Shown one piece after another: positions 18,597 through 27,146 of a DNA stretch of 64,000 bases (the stretch's first letter is position 1; each line of letters starts with the position of its first letter). Location of the stretch: assembly GCA_021777755.1 (NCBI GenBank), contig JAJYDE010000013.1:36159-100158 (forward strand), given 5' to 3'. The notes beneath the pieces are model-generated. The model had not been told where the DNA came from. It did no database searches and was given only the letters and a program-made list of their open reading frames with translations. The translations under genes and the position numbers were made by a program. Source of the stretch: Deltaproteobacteria bacterium (lineage in GTDB: Bacteria > Desulfobacterota > Syntrophobacteria > Syntrophobacterales > Syntrophobacteraceae).

Positions 18597-20951
18597 ATGT
18601 CGCTAAAAGAATACAAACCCGGAACAGCATTTCCCGGCGTGATAGGCCGCACGTTCGATCAATCCTCACCCGCGTGGCCTCAACCTCCGCGGGCCAGGGA
18701 GGGTGCGCCCAACGTGTTGTTTATCATTCTCGACGACACCGGCTTCGCACAGTTGGGGTGCTACGGCAGTCCCATCGAGACCCCGAACCTCGATGCGCTG
18801 GCCCAAAACGGCCTTCTCTACAACAACATGCACACCACCGCGCTGTGCTCCCCGACGCGCTCCTGTGTAATCACCGGGCGAAACCATCATTCAAACGCCA
18901 TGTCGTGCATTACCGAGGGGGCCACGGGCTATCCGGGCAGCAACGGCAACATTCCCTTCGAAAGCGGTTTTCTCTCCGAGATGCTTCTCCAGCACGGCTA
19001 CAACACCTATGCCCTGGGGAAGTGGCACCTCACCCCGGCAGACCAGCTCTCGGCCGCGGGCCCTTACGACCGCTGGCCGCTGGGGCGCGGAATGGAGCGA
19101 TTCTACGGCTTCCTGGGTGGTGAAACACACCAGTACCACCCCGAGCTGGTATACGACAATCACGCGGTGGAGGCCGACAGGACGCCCGAACAGGGTTATC
19201 ATCTCACCGAAGACCTGGTCGATAAGGCCATGGGCTTCATTGCCGACTCCAAGCAGGTCGCCCCGGAAAAGCCCTTTTTCATGTATTTCTGCCCCGGCGC
19301 CATGCATGCGCCGCATCACGTGCCCGAAGAATGGGCGGACCGCTATAAGGGAAAGTTCGATGCGGGTTGGGAATCTTACAGACAGCAGGTGTTCGAGCGT
19401 CAAAAGAAACTGGGAGTAGTACCCGCGGATGCCGAACTTTCCCGTCACGATCCAGATGTCCAGCCCTGGGAGTCCCTGTCCGCCGATGAAAAAAAGCTCT
19501 ACACCCGCATGATGGAAGTCTTCGCAGGCTTTCTTACCCATACCGATCACCACATCGGTCGGTTGATCGAATTTTTGAAAAGCCTGGGAGAATTGGACAA
19601 TACTTTGGTCATGGTGCTCTCGGACAACGGTGCCAGCTCCGAGGGAGGGCCGCGGGGGATGGTGAACGAAGCGCTGTTTTTCAATAACGTCACGTCCACG
19701 CTGGAAGAAAACCTGGCGGCCATGGACAAGCTGGGCGGCCCGGAGGTGTGCAACCACTATCCCTGGGGTTGGACCTGGGCGGGAAATACCCCGTTTCGGC
19801 GCTGGAAACGCGAGACCTACCGGGGAGGGATAAGCGATCCTTTCATCGTGCACTGGCCCGAAGGAATTGCGGCAAAAGGCGAGATACGCACGCAGTACGC
19901 CCACGCCATCGACATGGTCCCAACGGTGTTGGAGGCGATCGGCATGGAAGCACCCGCCACCATCAGGGGCGTTACGCAGTCCCCGATCGAAGGGTTGAGC
20001 TTCGCTCACACTTTCAATGACGCCCGGGCCGAAAGCAGACATATCATTCAGTATTTCGAAATGATGGGGCACCGGTCCATTTACCACGACGGTTGGCGGG
20101 CGGTATGCCCATGGCCGGGAACATCCTTTGCCGAATCGGGCAAATTCTTCGGCGCGCCGCTCGATAAGGACAAATTGACCGAACTCGACGCCGCGGCCTG
20201 GGAACTCTACCACGTGGCAACCGATTTTGCCGAAAACAACAATATCGGCCCCCAAAATCGCGCCAAACTGATCGAGATGATTGCCATGTGGTATGTCGAA
20301 GCGGGGAAGTACAAGGTATTGCCCATAGATTCGCGCGGCACCATGCGATTTGCCGACGAAAGGCCCAGGATTGCCCGCGACCGCACTTCCTACGCATTTT
20401 ACCCTCGGACCGGGGGAGTTCCGGTGAGCGCCAGCGTAAACATACTCAACCGTCCGCACAGCATCACCGCCGATGTCGAAGTCCCCGAGGGCGGGGCCGA
20501 AGGCATACTGCTCGCACAGGGCGGAAACGACGGAGGCTTCTCGCTATATATTCAAAACGGCAAACTTTGCTATGCCTACAACTATGTCGGCCGCAAAATT
20601 TATTGCGTCCAATCCGTCGAGCCAGTCCCCGGGGGACCTCACAAGTTGCGCTTCGAGTTCGAGGTGAGCGGAAAACCGGATATCTCGAAGGGCAAGGGCG
20701 CGCCCGGAAAAGGTCAACTCTATTTTGACGGCAGACTTGTCGGACAAGGTCAGATCGAGCTTACCAACCCGCTCACTATCGGCTTGCTGAGCAGCATCGT
20801 CTGCGGCCTGGCCCCCGGCGCTCCGGTGACCCCCGCATACAAACCGCCGTTCGCCTTCACCGGCGTCATCCACAGCGTGATCGTGGATGTAAGCGGCGAA
20901 CTGATCAAGGACACCGAAGCAGAGGTGCGGATGATCCTGGCGAGGCAGTAA
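18597..20951 (+). CDS. Arylsulfatase-type sulfatase with C-terminal extension
   Basis: This 784-residue alkaline-phosphatase-superfamily hydrolase cleaves sulfate esters. Metal-binding ILDDTGF (residues 44-50) and the formylglycine motif CSPTRS (Cys84-Ser89) are present, with GKWHL and the MVLSDNGASSEGG metal site further on. The Cys type matches the anaerobic maturase encoded upstream. Residues 1-560 hold the catalytic fold. The last 200 residues look like an added beta-sandwich (jelly-roll/LamG-like), which occurs in large bacterial sulfatases. No clear signal peptide is visible, so export is uncertain. AAGGAGG precedes the ATG at 18597; the 45-bp longer frame is unlikely. It is followed by the DUF2092 gene after 21 bp. 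Confidence 0.93.
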   Translation: MSLKEYKPGTAFPGVIGRTFDQSSPAWPQPPRAREGAPNVLFIILDDTGFAQLGCYGSPIETPNLDALAQNGLLYNNMHTTALCSPTRSCVITGRNHHSNAMSCITEGATGYPGSNGNIPFESGFLSEMLLQHGYNTYALGKWHLTPADQLSAAGPYDRWPLGRGMERFYGFLGGETHQYHPELVYDNHAVEADRTPEQGYHLTEDLVDKAMGFIADSKQVAPEKPFFMYFCPGAMHAPHHVPEEWADRYKGKFDAGWESYRQQVFERQKKLGVVPADAELSRHDPDVQPWESLSADEKKLYTRMMEVFAGFLTHTDHHIGRLIEFLKSLGELDNTLVMVLSDNGASSEGGPRGMVNEALFFNNVTSTLEENLAAMDKLGGPEVCNHYPWGWTWAGNTPFRRWKRETYRGGISDPFIVHWPEGIAAKGEIRTQYAHAIDMVPTVLEAIGMEAPATIRGVTQSPIEGLSFAHTFNDARAESRHIIQYFEMMGHRSIYHDGWRAVCPWPGTSFAESGKFFGAPLDKDKLTELDAAAWELYHVATDFAENNNIGPQNRAKLIEMIAMWYVEAGKYKVLPIDSRGTMRFADERPRIARDRTSYAFYPRTGGVPVSASVNILNRPHSITADVEVPEGGAEGILLAQGGNDGGFSLYIQNGKLCYAYNYVGRKIYCVQSVEPVPGGPHKLRFEFEVSGKPDISKGKGAPGKGQLYFDGRLVGQGQIELTNPLTIGLLSSIVCGLAPGAPVTPAYKPPFAFTGVIHSVIVDVSGELIKDTEAEVRMILARQ

Positions 20952-20972
20952 TCACAAAGAAAGGGAGATCCG

Positions 20973-21764
20973 ATGCGAACGATTAAATCATGTGGTGTGG
21001 CCCTCTTGTGGCTAATTTTGTTTACCGTTCCGGCACCGGCCGCGGGAGTGCAAAAACCCGCCGCCAAGGGGCCGGACCCGATGGCGCTCCTCCATAAGAT
21101 GTGCGATTACCTTCAATCGCTTCGTCAGTTTTCTTTTCATGCCGAAGTCTCCTACGACGAGGTCTATTCCGGTGGAAGGAAACTCCAATACGGGGCCGAG
21201 ATGGAAACCTATGTGAAGCGGCCCGATATGATACGCGTAAACGCCGTTGGCGACATCCTGGACAAACAGTTCTTTTTGCGCCATGGCTCCATAACTCTCT
21301 ATGACAAGAGTCAAAACGTCTACGCCACCATGGGGGTCCCGCCAAACATCGGGGGAGCGTTGGCCAAAGCGCACGATGAATACAACCTGAGGGTGTCTTT
21401 GACCGAACTGGCCAACCCCCGTCTTTGGCAGCTTATCTCCGGAAAAATCGACAAGGCGCTCTATGTGGGTATGGCCGATGTCGGCACCATTGCCTGCTAT
21501 CATCTGGCCTATGACGGGGCGGAGGTCGAATTGCAGGTGTGGATCGGAGTCGGGGAAAAGCCCCTGCCGCTAAAAGTGGTCTTCGTTCAAAAAAGAGTTG
21601 AAGGCGAACCCCAATGGAGTGCGCATCTTAGTAAATGGAAGACCTCTGCGCATTTGTCGGATGCTCTGTTTAAATTCAGTCCGCCCGACAGGGTGCGCAA
21701 AATCAAGTTCGTTCCACGCAGCCGGCCTGCTGCTCCAGGGAACGAGAAAGGCAATAAGTCATGA
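20973..21764 (+). CDS. DUF2092 periplasmic protein (LolA-like fold family)
   Basis: The 263-residue protein has a classical signal peptide (cleavage likely after residue 23, PAPAAG). It is followed by the conserved DUF2092 pattern: predicted helix MALLHKMCDYLQSLRQFSF, the YVKRPDMIRV strand and DKSQNVYATM. The family resembles the lipoprotein carriers LolA and LolB, so binding of a lipid or hydrophobic ligand in the periplasm is plausible but unproven. GGGAGATCC precedes the ATG. The stop codon overlaps the start of the next gene (ATGA), and the gene lies 21 bp after the sulfatase, in one operon. Association of this family with sulfatases suggests a shared task at the cell surface. Confidence 0.85.
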   Translation: MRTIKSCGVALLWLILFTVPAPAAGVQKPAAKGPDPMALLHKMCDYLQSLRQFSFHAEVSYDEVYSGGRKLQYGAEMETYVKRPDMIRVNAVGDILDKQFFLRHGSITLYDKSQNVYATMGVPPNIGGALAKAHDEYNLRVSLTELANPRLWQLISGKIDKALYVGMADVGTIACYHLAYDGAEVELQVWIGVGEKPLPLKVVFVQKRVEGEPQWSAHLSKWKTSAHLSDALFKFSPPDRVRKIKFVPRSRPAAPGNEKGNKS

Positions 21765-22324
21765 AACTGCTTTTTCTGGCTTTTTTGGCCACGACCTTGA
21801 CCGGATTGGGGTTTTGCCCGGGACACGCCGATGCGAGGCGGTTTGGCGGTGGAGGCGCCGTGAGAGGCTATGGCGCGGGCGGGTTCAGCGGCGGGAGTTT
21901 CCGTGCGGGCGGAGGATGGGCAACGGGGCCGCGAGGTGGCGGGGCGGTTGTGGGCCCACGCGGCGGGGCCGCCGTTAAAGGTCCGGGAGGCTACGGCGCG
22001 GCAAGGGGCGCGGGGGGAGGAGCTGCCGTGAAGGGCCCTGGCGGAACCTATGTGCATGGCGGAGGCTCTTACAATGGAAATATCAACTTAAATCGAAATG
22101 TGACCGTGAACCAGGGGTGGGGCGCCTGGGGCTACAGGCCGGGCGCCCTGGCCGCCGGGGCCGCCGCCGGAGTTGCGGCAGGCGCGGCGGTGGCCTCGCT
22201 TCCGCCCTCCTATCAAACGGTGGTGATAAGCGGTCAAACTTATTACGTGGCAAACGGCGCCTACTATCAACAGTGCTACCAGGGCGCAGAAGTCGGCTAC
22301 TGTGCGGTCGCCAGACCGTATTAG
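21761..22324 (+). CDS. Secreted Gly/Ala-rich low-complexity protein
   Basis: The 187-residue product has a signal peptide (cleavage near residue 24, GHADA). Residues 26-105 are dominated by glycine with recurring GGG, GPRGG and AAVKGPGG units. An Ala-rich transmembrane-like stretch follows near 128-145, then a C-terminal domain with VVISGQTYYVANGAYYQQCYQG and two cysteines. The C-terminal pattern is seen in small exported proteins often found beside DUF2092 genes. Function is unknown; a structural or envelope-associated role is inferred. Translational coupling to the previous gene is indicated by the ATGA overlap. Confidence 0.75.
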   Translation: MKLLFLAFLATTLTGLGFCPGHADARRFGGGGAVRGYGAGGFSGGSFRAGGGWATGPRGGGAVVGPRGGAAVKGPGGYGAARGAGGGAAVKGPGGTYVHGGGSYNGNINLNRNVTVNQGWGAWGYRPGALAAGAAAGVAAGAAVASLPPSYQTVVISGQTYYVANGAYYQQCYQGAEVGYCAVARPY

Positions 22325-22357
22325 GGCTGATGCGGGACAAATCGATTCCGGAGTAAT

Positions 22358-22501
22358 ATGGGACCGATTCATCAGACCATGGCCTCGATATTATCAACGA
22401 CGGCGGTGACGCTTACTTACGTGTTCATGGCCCTTATGGCGCCTCCCAATATGCTTTTGACCCTGTATCGCAGCCTCAAAGGCAGGCACAAATCAACCTG
22501 A
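22358..22501 (+). CDS. Possible small membrane protein, 47 residues
   Basis: This short frame begins at an ATG with GGAG four to five bases upstream, a good ribosome binding site. It encodes a peptide with one hydrophobic stretch (about residues 9-36, Met/Leu/Thr-rich) and a basic C-terminus (YRSLKGRHKST). It lies 33 bp after the Gly-rich protein gene in the same direction and could be the last member of the sulfatase operon. There is no known family, and the call rests only on the binding site, position and amphipathic design. Confidence 0.35.
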   Translation: MGPIHQTMASILSTTAVTLTYVFMALMAPPNMLLTLYRSLKGRHKST

Positions 22502-22617
22502 TTGTACTCCAGGGTGTCGCGCTTGTGCGTCAGCGCCGGGCAAACCAATTCAATACTGAATTTAATCTCAAAGGGTGGTAGAATTTATCTGATGATTCAG
22601 CTTCGGATCAAGGACGA

Positions 22618-23373
22618 ATGGAAAAAGTCGATATTACAATTCTTGGAGCAACCGAAGGCGAAATTGCTCCGCTTTGCGCCCTCGAGTCAACGCGATTGCC
22701 GGGGATCGGGGGTCGTTTCTTTTCAATCCGCACCCATCGAGGTCTGCGGCTGTTGATCGCGGAAACGGGAATCGGGAAAGTGAACGCCGCCGCAATAACG
22801 GCGGCCGCGCTTTCAAGGGTCGCCTCGGGCGAGGTCTGGAACGTCGGCTGCGCCGGCGCCTATTGCGGTTCGGGCCTGGAGGTGGGAGACGTTCTCATCT
22901 CGGACAATTGCCTTCTGGCCGATGAGGGGATTCTTACCCGAAATGGACCGGCGCCGCTGAGCGAAATTGGAATCCCCCTTGTGGTCAAAAACGGCCTGGC
23001 CTTCTGCGACGCTTTTCCGGCTGGCGAAAGCCTCGGGAGCGCCCAAAAGATCCTTTCCCGGAGTCCATTTTCGGACAATGCCTTCCGGCTCCGCTATGGT
23101 CCGAGTCTTACCGTGGGCATGACCAGCGGAGACCTTCAAACCGCCTCCGCTCGCTTCCACCGCTTCCAGGCACTTGCGGAAAACATGGAGGGCGGCGCCA
23201 TCGCCCAGACCTGCCTTCTCTTCGGGGTTCCCTTCCTGGAAATTCGCGGCATAAGCAATGTGGCCGGCGAGCGCGACAAGGCCTGCTGGGACCTTCGCGC
23301 CGCCGTCGATCATTGCCTTGCAGTCGTCGAACGTCTGCTTGAAGGTTATCGCAGGATTGAGGTAAACAATTGA
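22618..23373 (+). CDS. mqnB: Futalosine hydrolase
   Basis: MqnB splits futalosine (or aminodeoxyfutalosine) into dehypoxanthine futalosine and base, the second step of the alternative menaquinone pathway. The 251-residue protein has the nucleoside-phosphorylase/MTAN fold: ETGIGKVNAAAIT near residue 50, NVGCAGAYCGSGLEVGD near 75-92 and the purine/ribose motif ENMEGGAIAQ near 189. AAGGACGA lies just before the ATG. It overlaps mqnD by 4 bp, which confirms the pathway assignment against other nucleosidases. The other genes of the route (mqnA, mqnC, mqnE) are not in the window. Confidence 0.92.
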   Translation: MEKVDITILGATEGEIAPLCALESTRLPGIGGRFFSIRTHRGLRLLIAETGIGKVNAAAITAAALSRVASGEVWNVGCAGAYCGSGLEVGDVLISDNCLLADEGILTRNGPAPLSEIGIPLVVKNGLAFCDAFPAGESLGSAQKILSRSPFSDNAFRLRYGPSLTVGMTSGDLQTASARFHRFQALAENMEGGAIAQTCLLFGVPFLEIRGISNVAGERDKACWDLRAAVDHCLAVVERLLEGYRRIEVNN

Positions 23374-24200
23374 AAACACTGACTCTGGGATATTCTCCCT
23401 GCCCCAATGACACTTTCATCTTCCGCGCCATTGCGGAAAAAAAGATCTCTATTCCCTTCTCGCCCGACATCCTGCTTGCGGATGTCGAGATGCTCAACAG
23501 GCGGGCGGCCGAAGGCTCCCTTGACATTTCAAAGATTTCCGCCAGTGCCGCCCTCTCCATTCTGGACAGGTATTGGCTGCTGCGAGCCGGGGGGGCGATG
23601 GGCAGAGGATGCGGGCCGCTTGTCGTTTCGGCTCGCCCCGCCAAGATGGAAGATCTTCGAAACGCAACGATCGCCACCCCCGGCGATATGACCACGGCGA
23701 GCCTCCTGCTTAGACTCGAGTCCACACACCGAGGCAGGCGCGTCCCGATGCGCTTCGACCGAATCATGCCGGCCGTCGCCTCGGGCGAGGTTGACGCCGG
23801 AGTCATAATTCACGAGGGCAGATGGACCTACAAGGCCTACGGACTCCACGAGGCGCTCGATCTTGGCCGATGGTGGGAGAGGCAAACCTCTCTTCCTCTT
23901 CCGCTGGGAGCGATTGCCATGCGGCGCGAACTCGGGCGCGATCTCGCCGCCTCAGTGGAGGAAACGATCAGGGAAAGCCTCCGATTTTCCATGAAGGACC
24001 GCGACGGCGCATGGCCCTATATTGAAAAAAACGCCCAAGAGATGACGCCCGAGGTGATAGGCCTTCATATCGATGCCTTTGTCAATGAATATTCCCTGGA
24101 CGCCGGGCTCGAGGGCGAAAAGGCCATGAGAACACTTCTTGAAGCCGCCCGCGGCCTGGAAAACAGGCCCTTTCCAAAACACGATCTCTTTTGGAGCTGA
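23370..24200 (+). CDS. mqnD: 1,4-dihydroxy-6-naphthoate synthase
   Basis: MqnD converts cyclic dehypoxanthine futalosine to 1,4-dihydroxy-6-naphthoate in the futalosine menaquinone route. The 276-residue protein opens with the family hallmark YSPCPNDTFIF, then DVEMLNRRA and a GRGCGPLVV segment, typical of the periplasmic-binding-protein-like MqnA/MqnD fold. Translation starts at TTG 23370 with GAGG seven bases upstream, overlapping the mqnB stop, so the two are translationally coupled. A following gene of unknown function begins 6 bp later. Confidence 0.93.
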   Translation: MKTLTLGYSPCPNDTFIFRAIAEKKISIPFSPDILLADVEMLNRRAAEGSLDISKISASAALSILDRYWLLRAGGAMGRGCGPLVVSARPAKMEDLRNATIATPGDMTTASLLLRLESTHRGRRVPMRFDRIMPAVASGEVDAGVIIHEGRWTYKAYGLHEALDLGRWWERQTSLPLPLGAIAMRRELGRDLAASVEETIRESLRFSMKDRDGAWPYIEKNAQEMTPEVIGLHIDAFVNEYSLDAGLEGEKAMRTLLEAARGLENRPFPKHDLFWS

Positions 24201-24206
24201 TCTGAT

Positions 24207-25250
24207 ATGAGCGACACCCACCGTTTGGATTACTTGCTTTTTCCCCATACGACGCTTTCTTCTAGAAGACTGGAAAACCTGTGCCTTTTTCTTCCGCGTC
24301 TGGAGATCCTGGAGGTCATCAGCCCCGCCCGGATCCCCGAATGGGCGCGGGAAAGGATTTCCGCGCGCCCCGCTGTTAACGAAAGCGAGATGTTCTCCCG
24401 AATCGAAGGCTGCATAGCCGGATACCGCGATTTCGCCAAGGTTCATGGGGGGCCGGGCGGAATGCTCGGCTATATCAAAGAGGCGCTGAGTGAAATCGAT
24501 GAGCCGCGCTACCGCATCCAGGAGGAGTTGCGGGGAAAACTGCCCGGGGCAAACGACACCGTGGAAATGGAAACGCTAAAGGCTGCGCTTTTCCTGGAGA
24601 TGGCCCGGGAACTCGACGAAAAGGAGCTTGACATGGAAGCCGGCTATGACCGGCTAAACGCCATCGAGCAGCAATTTCGCGACATTTTGGGCATCGAGGA
24701 CGAAGAATCGGAACAACTGCGGACAAATCTTGCCCAGACCCTTTTTCCCGATGAAAGCGGCTCGCTCTACCTGCTCGATAAAAGAATCGAGAGCTGGTTC
24801 CTCATGTTGTCGCGCGGCCCGGTTTCGAGCATGCCGGTTTTTGTGGCCGGATTTTCTGAAGCGATCGACCAGGTTCTCGATATCATCAGGACCGGCTGCG
24901 AGAGGAAAGGGAAGGATTTTTCCACAGCCGCCTACAAATTGGGACCCGTTTCGCTATCGAGGACCGAGGAGCGGGAGTCCTCACGGATTGCCTCCTCGTG
25001 CCTGCCCGACTTGGACCGCTTTTTGACAAGCGTCCTCCGAAATGAAGACCCGCGTGAACTGGAGGGCAAACGCCTCGAACTGCAAAGCGCCTATGAAGGG
25101 CTTTTTAAAGGGGAGCCCGGGGACGCGAAGGCCATACTTAATATCACCGTGATAAAAGGCCTCTCCTGTGCGGACATCCCCGGCCTTTCTCAACCGGGTG
25201 CCGACGCCCTCGCCGGGCCGCCCATTTTTCTAAACGTTGAGACGGGGTAA
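24207..25250 (+). CDS. Conserved-looking hypothetical protein in the mqnBD-terC operon
   Basis: I do not recognise this 347-residue soluble, acidic protein. It has no signal peptide or membrane segment and is predicted to be largely helical, with charged stretches around residues 90-170 that may be coiled-coil-like (EMARELDEKELDMEAGYDRL). GGAGC precedes the ATG at 24207. It begins 6 bp after mqnD, and its stop overlaps the start of the TerC gene (TAATG). The tight packing means co-expression with menaquinone and TerC genes. No catalytic motif is seen, so no function is given. Confidence 0.75.
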   Translation: MSDTHRLDYLLFPHTTLSSRRLENLCLFLPRLEILEVISPARIPEWARERISARPAVNESEMFSRIEGCIAGYRDFAKVHGGPGGMLGYIKEALSEIDEPRYRIQEELRGKLPGANDTVEMETLKAALFLEMARELDEKELDMEAGYDRLNAIEQQFRDILGIEDEESEQLRTNLAQTLFPDESGSLYLLDKRIESWFLMLSRGPVSSMPVFVAGFSEAIDQVLDIIRTGCERKGKDFSTAAYKLGPVSLSRTEERESSRIASSCLPDLDRFLTSVLRNEDPRELEGKRLELQSAYEGLFKGEPGDAKAILNITVIKGLSCADIPGLSQPGADALAGPPIFLNVETG

Positions 25251-25954
25251 TGGGCTCCCTTTTCACCTGGACCTTTTACGGTGACTTTCTCAATATCATA
25301 GCCATCAACCTGGTGCTCTCGGGCGATAACGCCGTGCTGATAGCCATGGCCCTCAGGTGGCTTCCGCCCGAAATGAGGAAAAAAGGCTTCATCATTGGCG
25401 CGGCCGGCGCCGTGGCGGGGCGGATCGTTCTTACTTTCGCCGTCGCCAAAGTGCTCGAAGTACCTTTCGTCAAGCTTGCAGGCGGCTTGACCCTTCTGTG
25501 GATCGCGGTAAAGCTTTTCGTCCAGGGCTTTCCGGGAAAAAAAGACAAAGAGGTCGCCACCCTGTGGCAGGCAATCCGGATCATGTTCATCGCCGATTTG
25601 ACGATGTCGCTCGATAACGTGCTCGCCATCGCCGGAGCCTCTCACGGGAGCCTCTTGCTGCTGACCCTGGGGCTTTCGACCTCCATACCCCTGGTGATCT
25701 TTACGAGCGGCCTGCTCTCCATGCTCATGGACCGCTATCCGATCATAATTTATTCGGGGGCGGCCCTGCTTGGCAAGGTGGGAGGGGGGATGCTCGCAAC
25801 CGACCCCGTGGTGGTCCGGCTTCTCCATCCCCCGCCGGTTGCCCGCTATGGATTCGAGGCCTTTTGCGCGCTGGGCGCCATTGTTGTCGGTAAAATCCTG
25901 TTAAAGCGCATGATAGCCGCCGACAAGGACGCGGCGCCCTCAAACCTTCAATAA
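25250..25954 (+). CDS. TerC family integral membrane protein (YjbE type)
   Basis: The 234-residue protein has about seven hydrophobic segments and two repeats of the TerC signature acidic motif: SGDNAVLIAMALRWLP in the first half and DLTMSLDNVLAIAGA in the second. TerC/YjbE/YceF proteins are implicated in manganese or other metal export and in metallation of secreted enzymes. The start overlaps the stop of the preceding gene. Metal specificity cannot be told from sequence. The family name derives from tellurium resistance, but tellurite tolerance is not implied here. Confidence 0.9.
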   Translation: MGSLFTWTFYGDFLNIIAINLVLSGDNAVLIAMALRWLPPEMRKKGFIIGAAGAVAGRIVLTFAVAKVLEVPFVKLAGGLTLLWIAVKLFVQGFPGKKDKEVATLWQAIRIMFIADLTMSLDNVLAIAGASHGSLLLLTLGLSTSIPLVIFTSGLLSMLMDRYPIIIYSGAALLGKVGGGMLATDPVVVRLLHPPPVARYGFEAFCALGAIVVGKILLKRMIAADKDAAPSNLQ

Positions 25955-25975
25955 CGGATCCGGGAGCGATCATCG

Positions 25976-26779
25976 ATGGCCATCCTTACGATTTCCAGGG
26001 ATACGGGCAGCGGGGGAAGCGAGATCGGGCGGCTTGTGGCAAAAACCGCCGGCTACCGGTTGGTGGAGAGGGAAACCATTCTGGCGCGTGTAAAAGAGGC
26101 GGGCCACAAGTGGGACAAGTGGTCGGAGGGCATGGACGAACACGCTCCCAGGCTCTGGGAAAGGTATGACTGGTCCTACCGGGGCTTTGTGGCCATGATG
26201 CAAAGCGCCATAATCGATGAAGCACTCTCAAACAGGGTGGTCATTATGGGGCGGGGGGGCAACTTTTTGCTAAAAGGGGTTCCTTTCGCCCTGCGCGCAA
26301 GAATCGTGGCCGGCATGGAGGCAAGAATCGCCAGGGTTTCGCGCCGCGAGGATATTGACGAAGATTCGGCCCGCCGCTTCATCGAAAGAACCGACCGGGA
26401 AAGAGCGGGATTTCTTCTAACGGCTTACGGAAAAGACGGAAAAGACCCCCTGGACTATGATCTCGTGCTCGACACCACGGGTGTGGAGATCGAGCCGATT
26501 GCCACCCGAATCATTGAATGCTTGTCCCGAAATGACTTGATGGAAAACGAACAGGCTTTGAAAGAACTCCAAATGAAAGGGCTCGCTTGCGCCATAAAGG
26601 CGCACCTTTTCACCTGCCTGCCCTTTTTCATTCCGACCCTTGATGTCGAATATGACGGAGAGGCCGTGTGCGTGCGCGGCATAGTGAGGCAGCCTCGGGA
26701 ACGCGCCCTGGTGATGGAGCAAGCGGGTAAAACGGCCGCAAACGCCCCCCTCAAGTGCGAGTTGCAGTACCGGCGCTAG
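25976..26779 (+). CDS. Cytidylate kinase-like P-loop protein with C-terminal BON-like domain
   Basis: The 267-residue protein belongs to the cytidylate-kinase-like family (Pfam Cytidylate_kin2). The nucleotide loop is the unorthodox SRDTGSGGSEIG (residues 7-18) instead of a classic GxxGxGKS. A VVIMGRGGNFLL element follows near residue 90, with an Arg-rich lid region near 117-140. The last 60 residues contain an alternating strand-helix pattern (LDVEYDGEAVCVRGIVRQP) reminiscent of a BON domain. Members are often annotated as kinases, but the substrate is unknown. The gene lies 21 bp after terC in the same operon. Confidence 0.75.
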   Translation: MAILTISRDTGSGGSEIGRLVAKTAGYRLVERETILARVKEAGHKWDKWSEGMDEHAPRLWERYDWSYRGFVAMMQSAIIDEALSNRVVIMGRGGNFLLKGVPFALRARIVAGMEARIARVSRREDIDEDSARRFIERTDRERAGFLLTAYGKDGKDPLDYDLVLDTTGVEIEPIATRIIECLSRNDLMENEQALKELQMKGLACAIKAHLFTCLPFFIPTLDVEYDGEAVCVRGIVRQPRERALVMEQAGKTAANAPLKCELQYRR

Positions 26780-26986
26780 CATTCTCCCACAGCCCCTCGG
26801 AGACGCTCGGCGCTCCCCGCCCCCGCTACTTGTTTTTCCGCTACCTGCTCCCTGCTACTCGCCACATGTTTTTCCTGGCGAACCGGGTGTAGAGATCGTA
26901 TACTCCGGCAGCTAAGGCTGAAATAAATGGGGGCTGGCCCCGGTTTGAGTTTTCAGCCGCCGGGGCGCTCTTGGAAGGAGACTGGC

Positions 26987-27142
26987 ATGGAATGGCGTGA
27001 AGTGATCGAGCATCCAAGCCTGAAAAACTTGCCTTTCAAGATTGAAACCAACGAATGGGGGCAAATCGAGATGACTCCAACCTCCCATGCACACGAGAGA
27101 AAAGTGGATTATTCCCGCAGTTCCCTGGACACATCGATTTAG
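26987..27142 (+). pseudogene. Truncated Uma2-family (DUF820) endonuclease-like gene, N-terminal fragment
   Basis: After AAGGAG the ATG at 26987 opens a 51-codon frame. Its first 37 residues match the start of Uma2 proteins, with EWREVIEHPSLKNLPFKIE and then the WGQIEMTPTSHAHE strand. Family members have about 190 residues; here the frame continues into unrelated sequence and stops five bases before the permease ATG at 27147. The PD-(D/E)XK core is missing, so the protein cannot be active. Joining to the exporter operon may have supplied it with a translation-coupling leader. Confidence 0.6.
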
Positions 27143-27146
27143 AGCG

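Noticed and set aside
18891..20459. 522-codon minus-strand frame
   Set aside because: Antisense to the sulfatase, whose motifs and coupling are clear.
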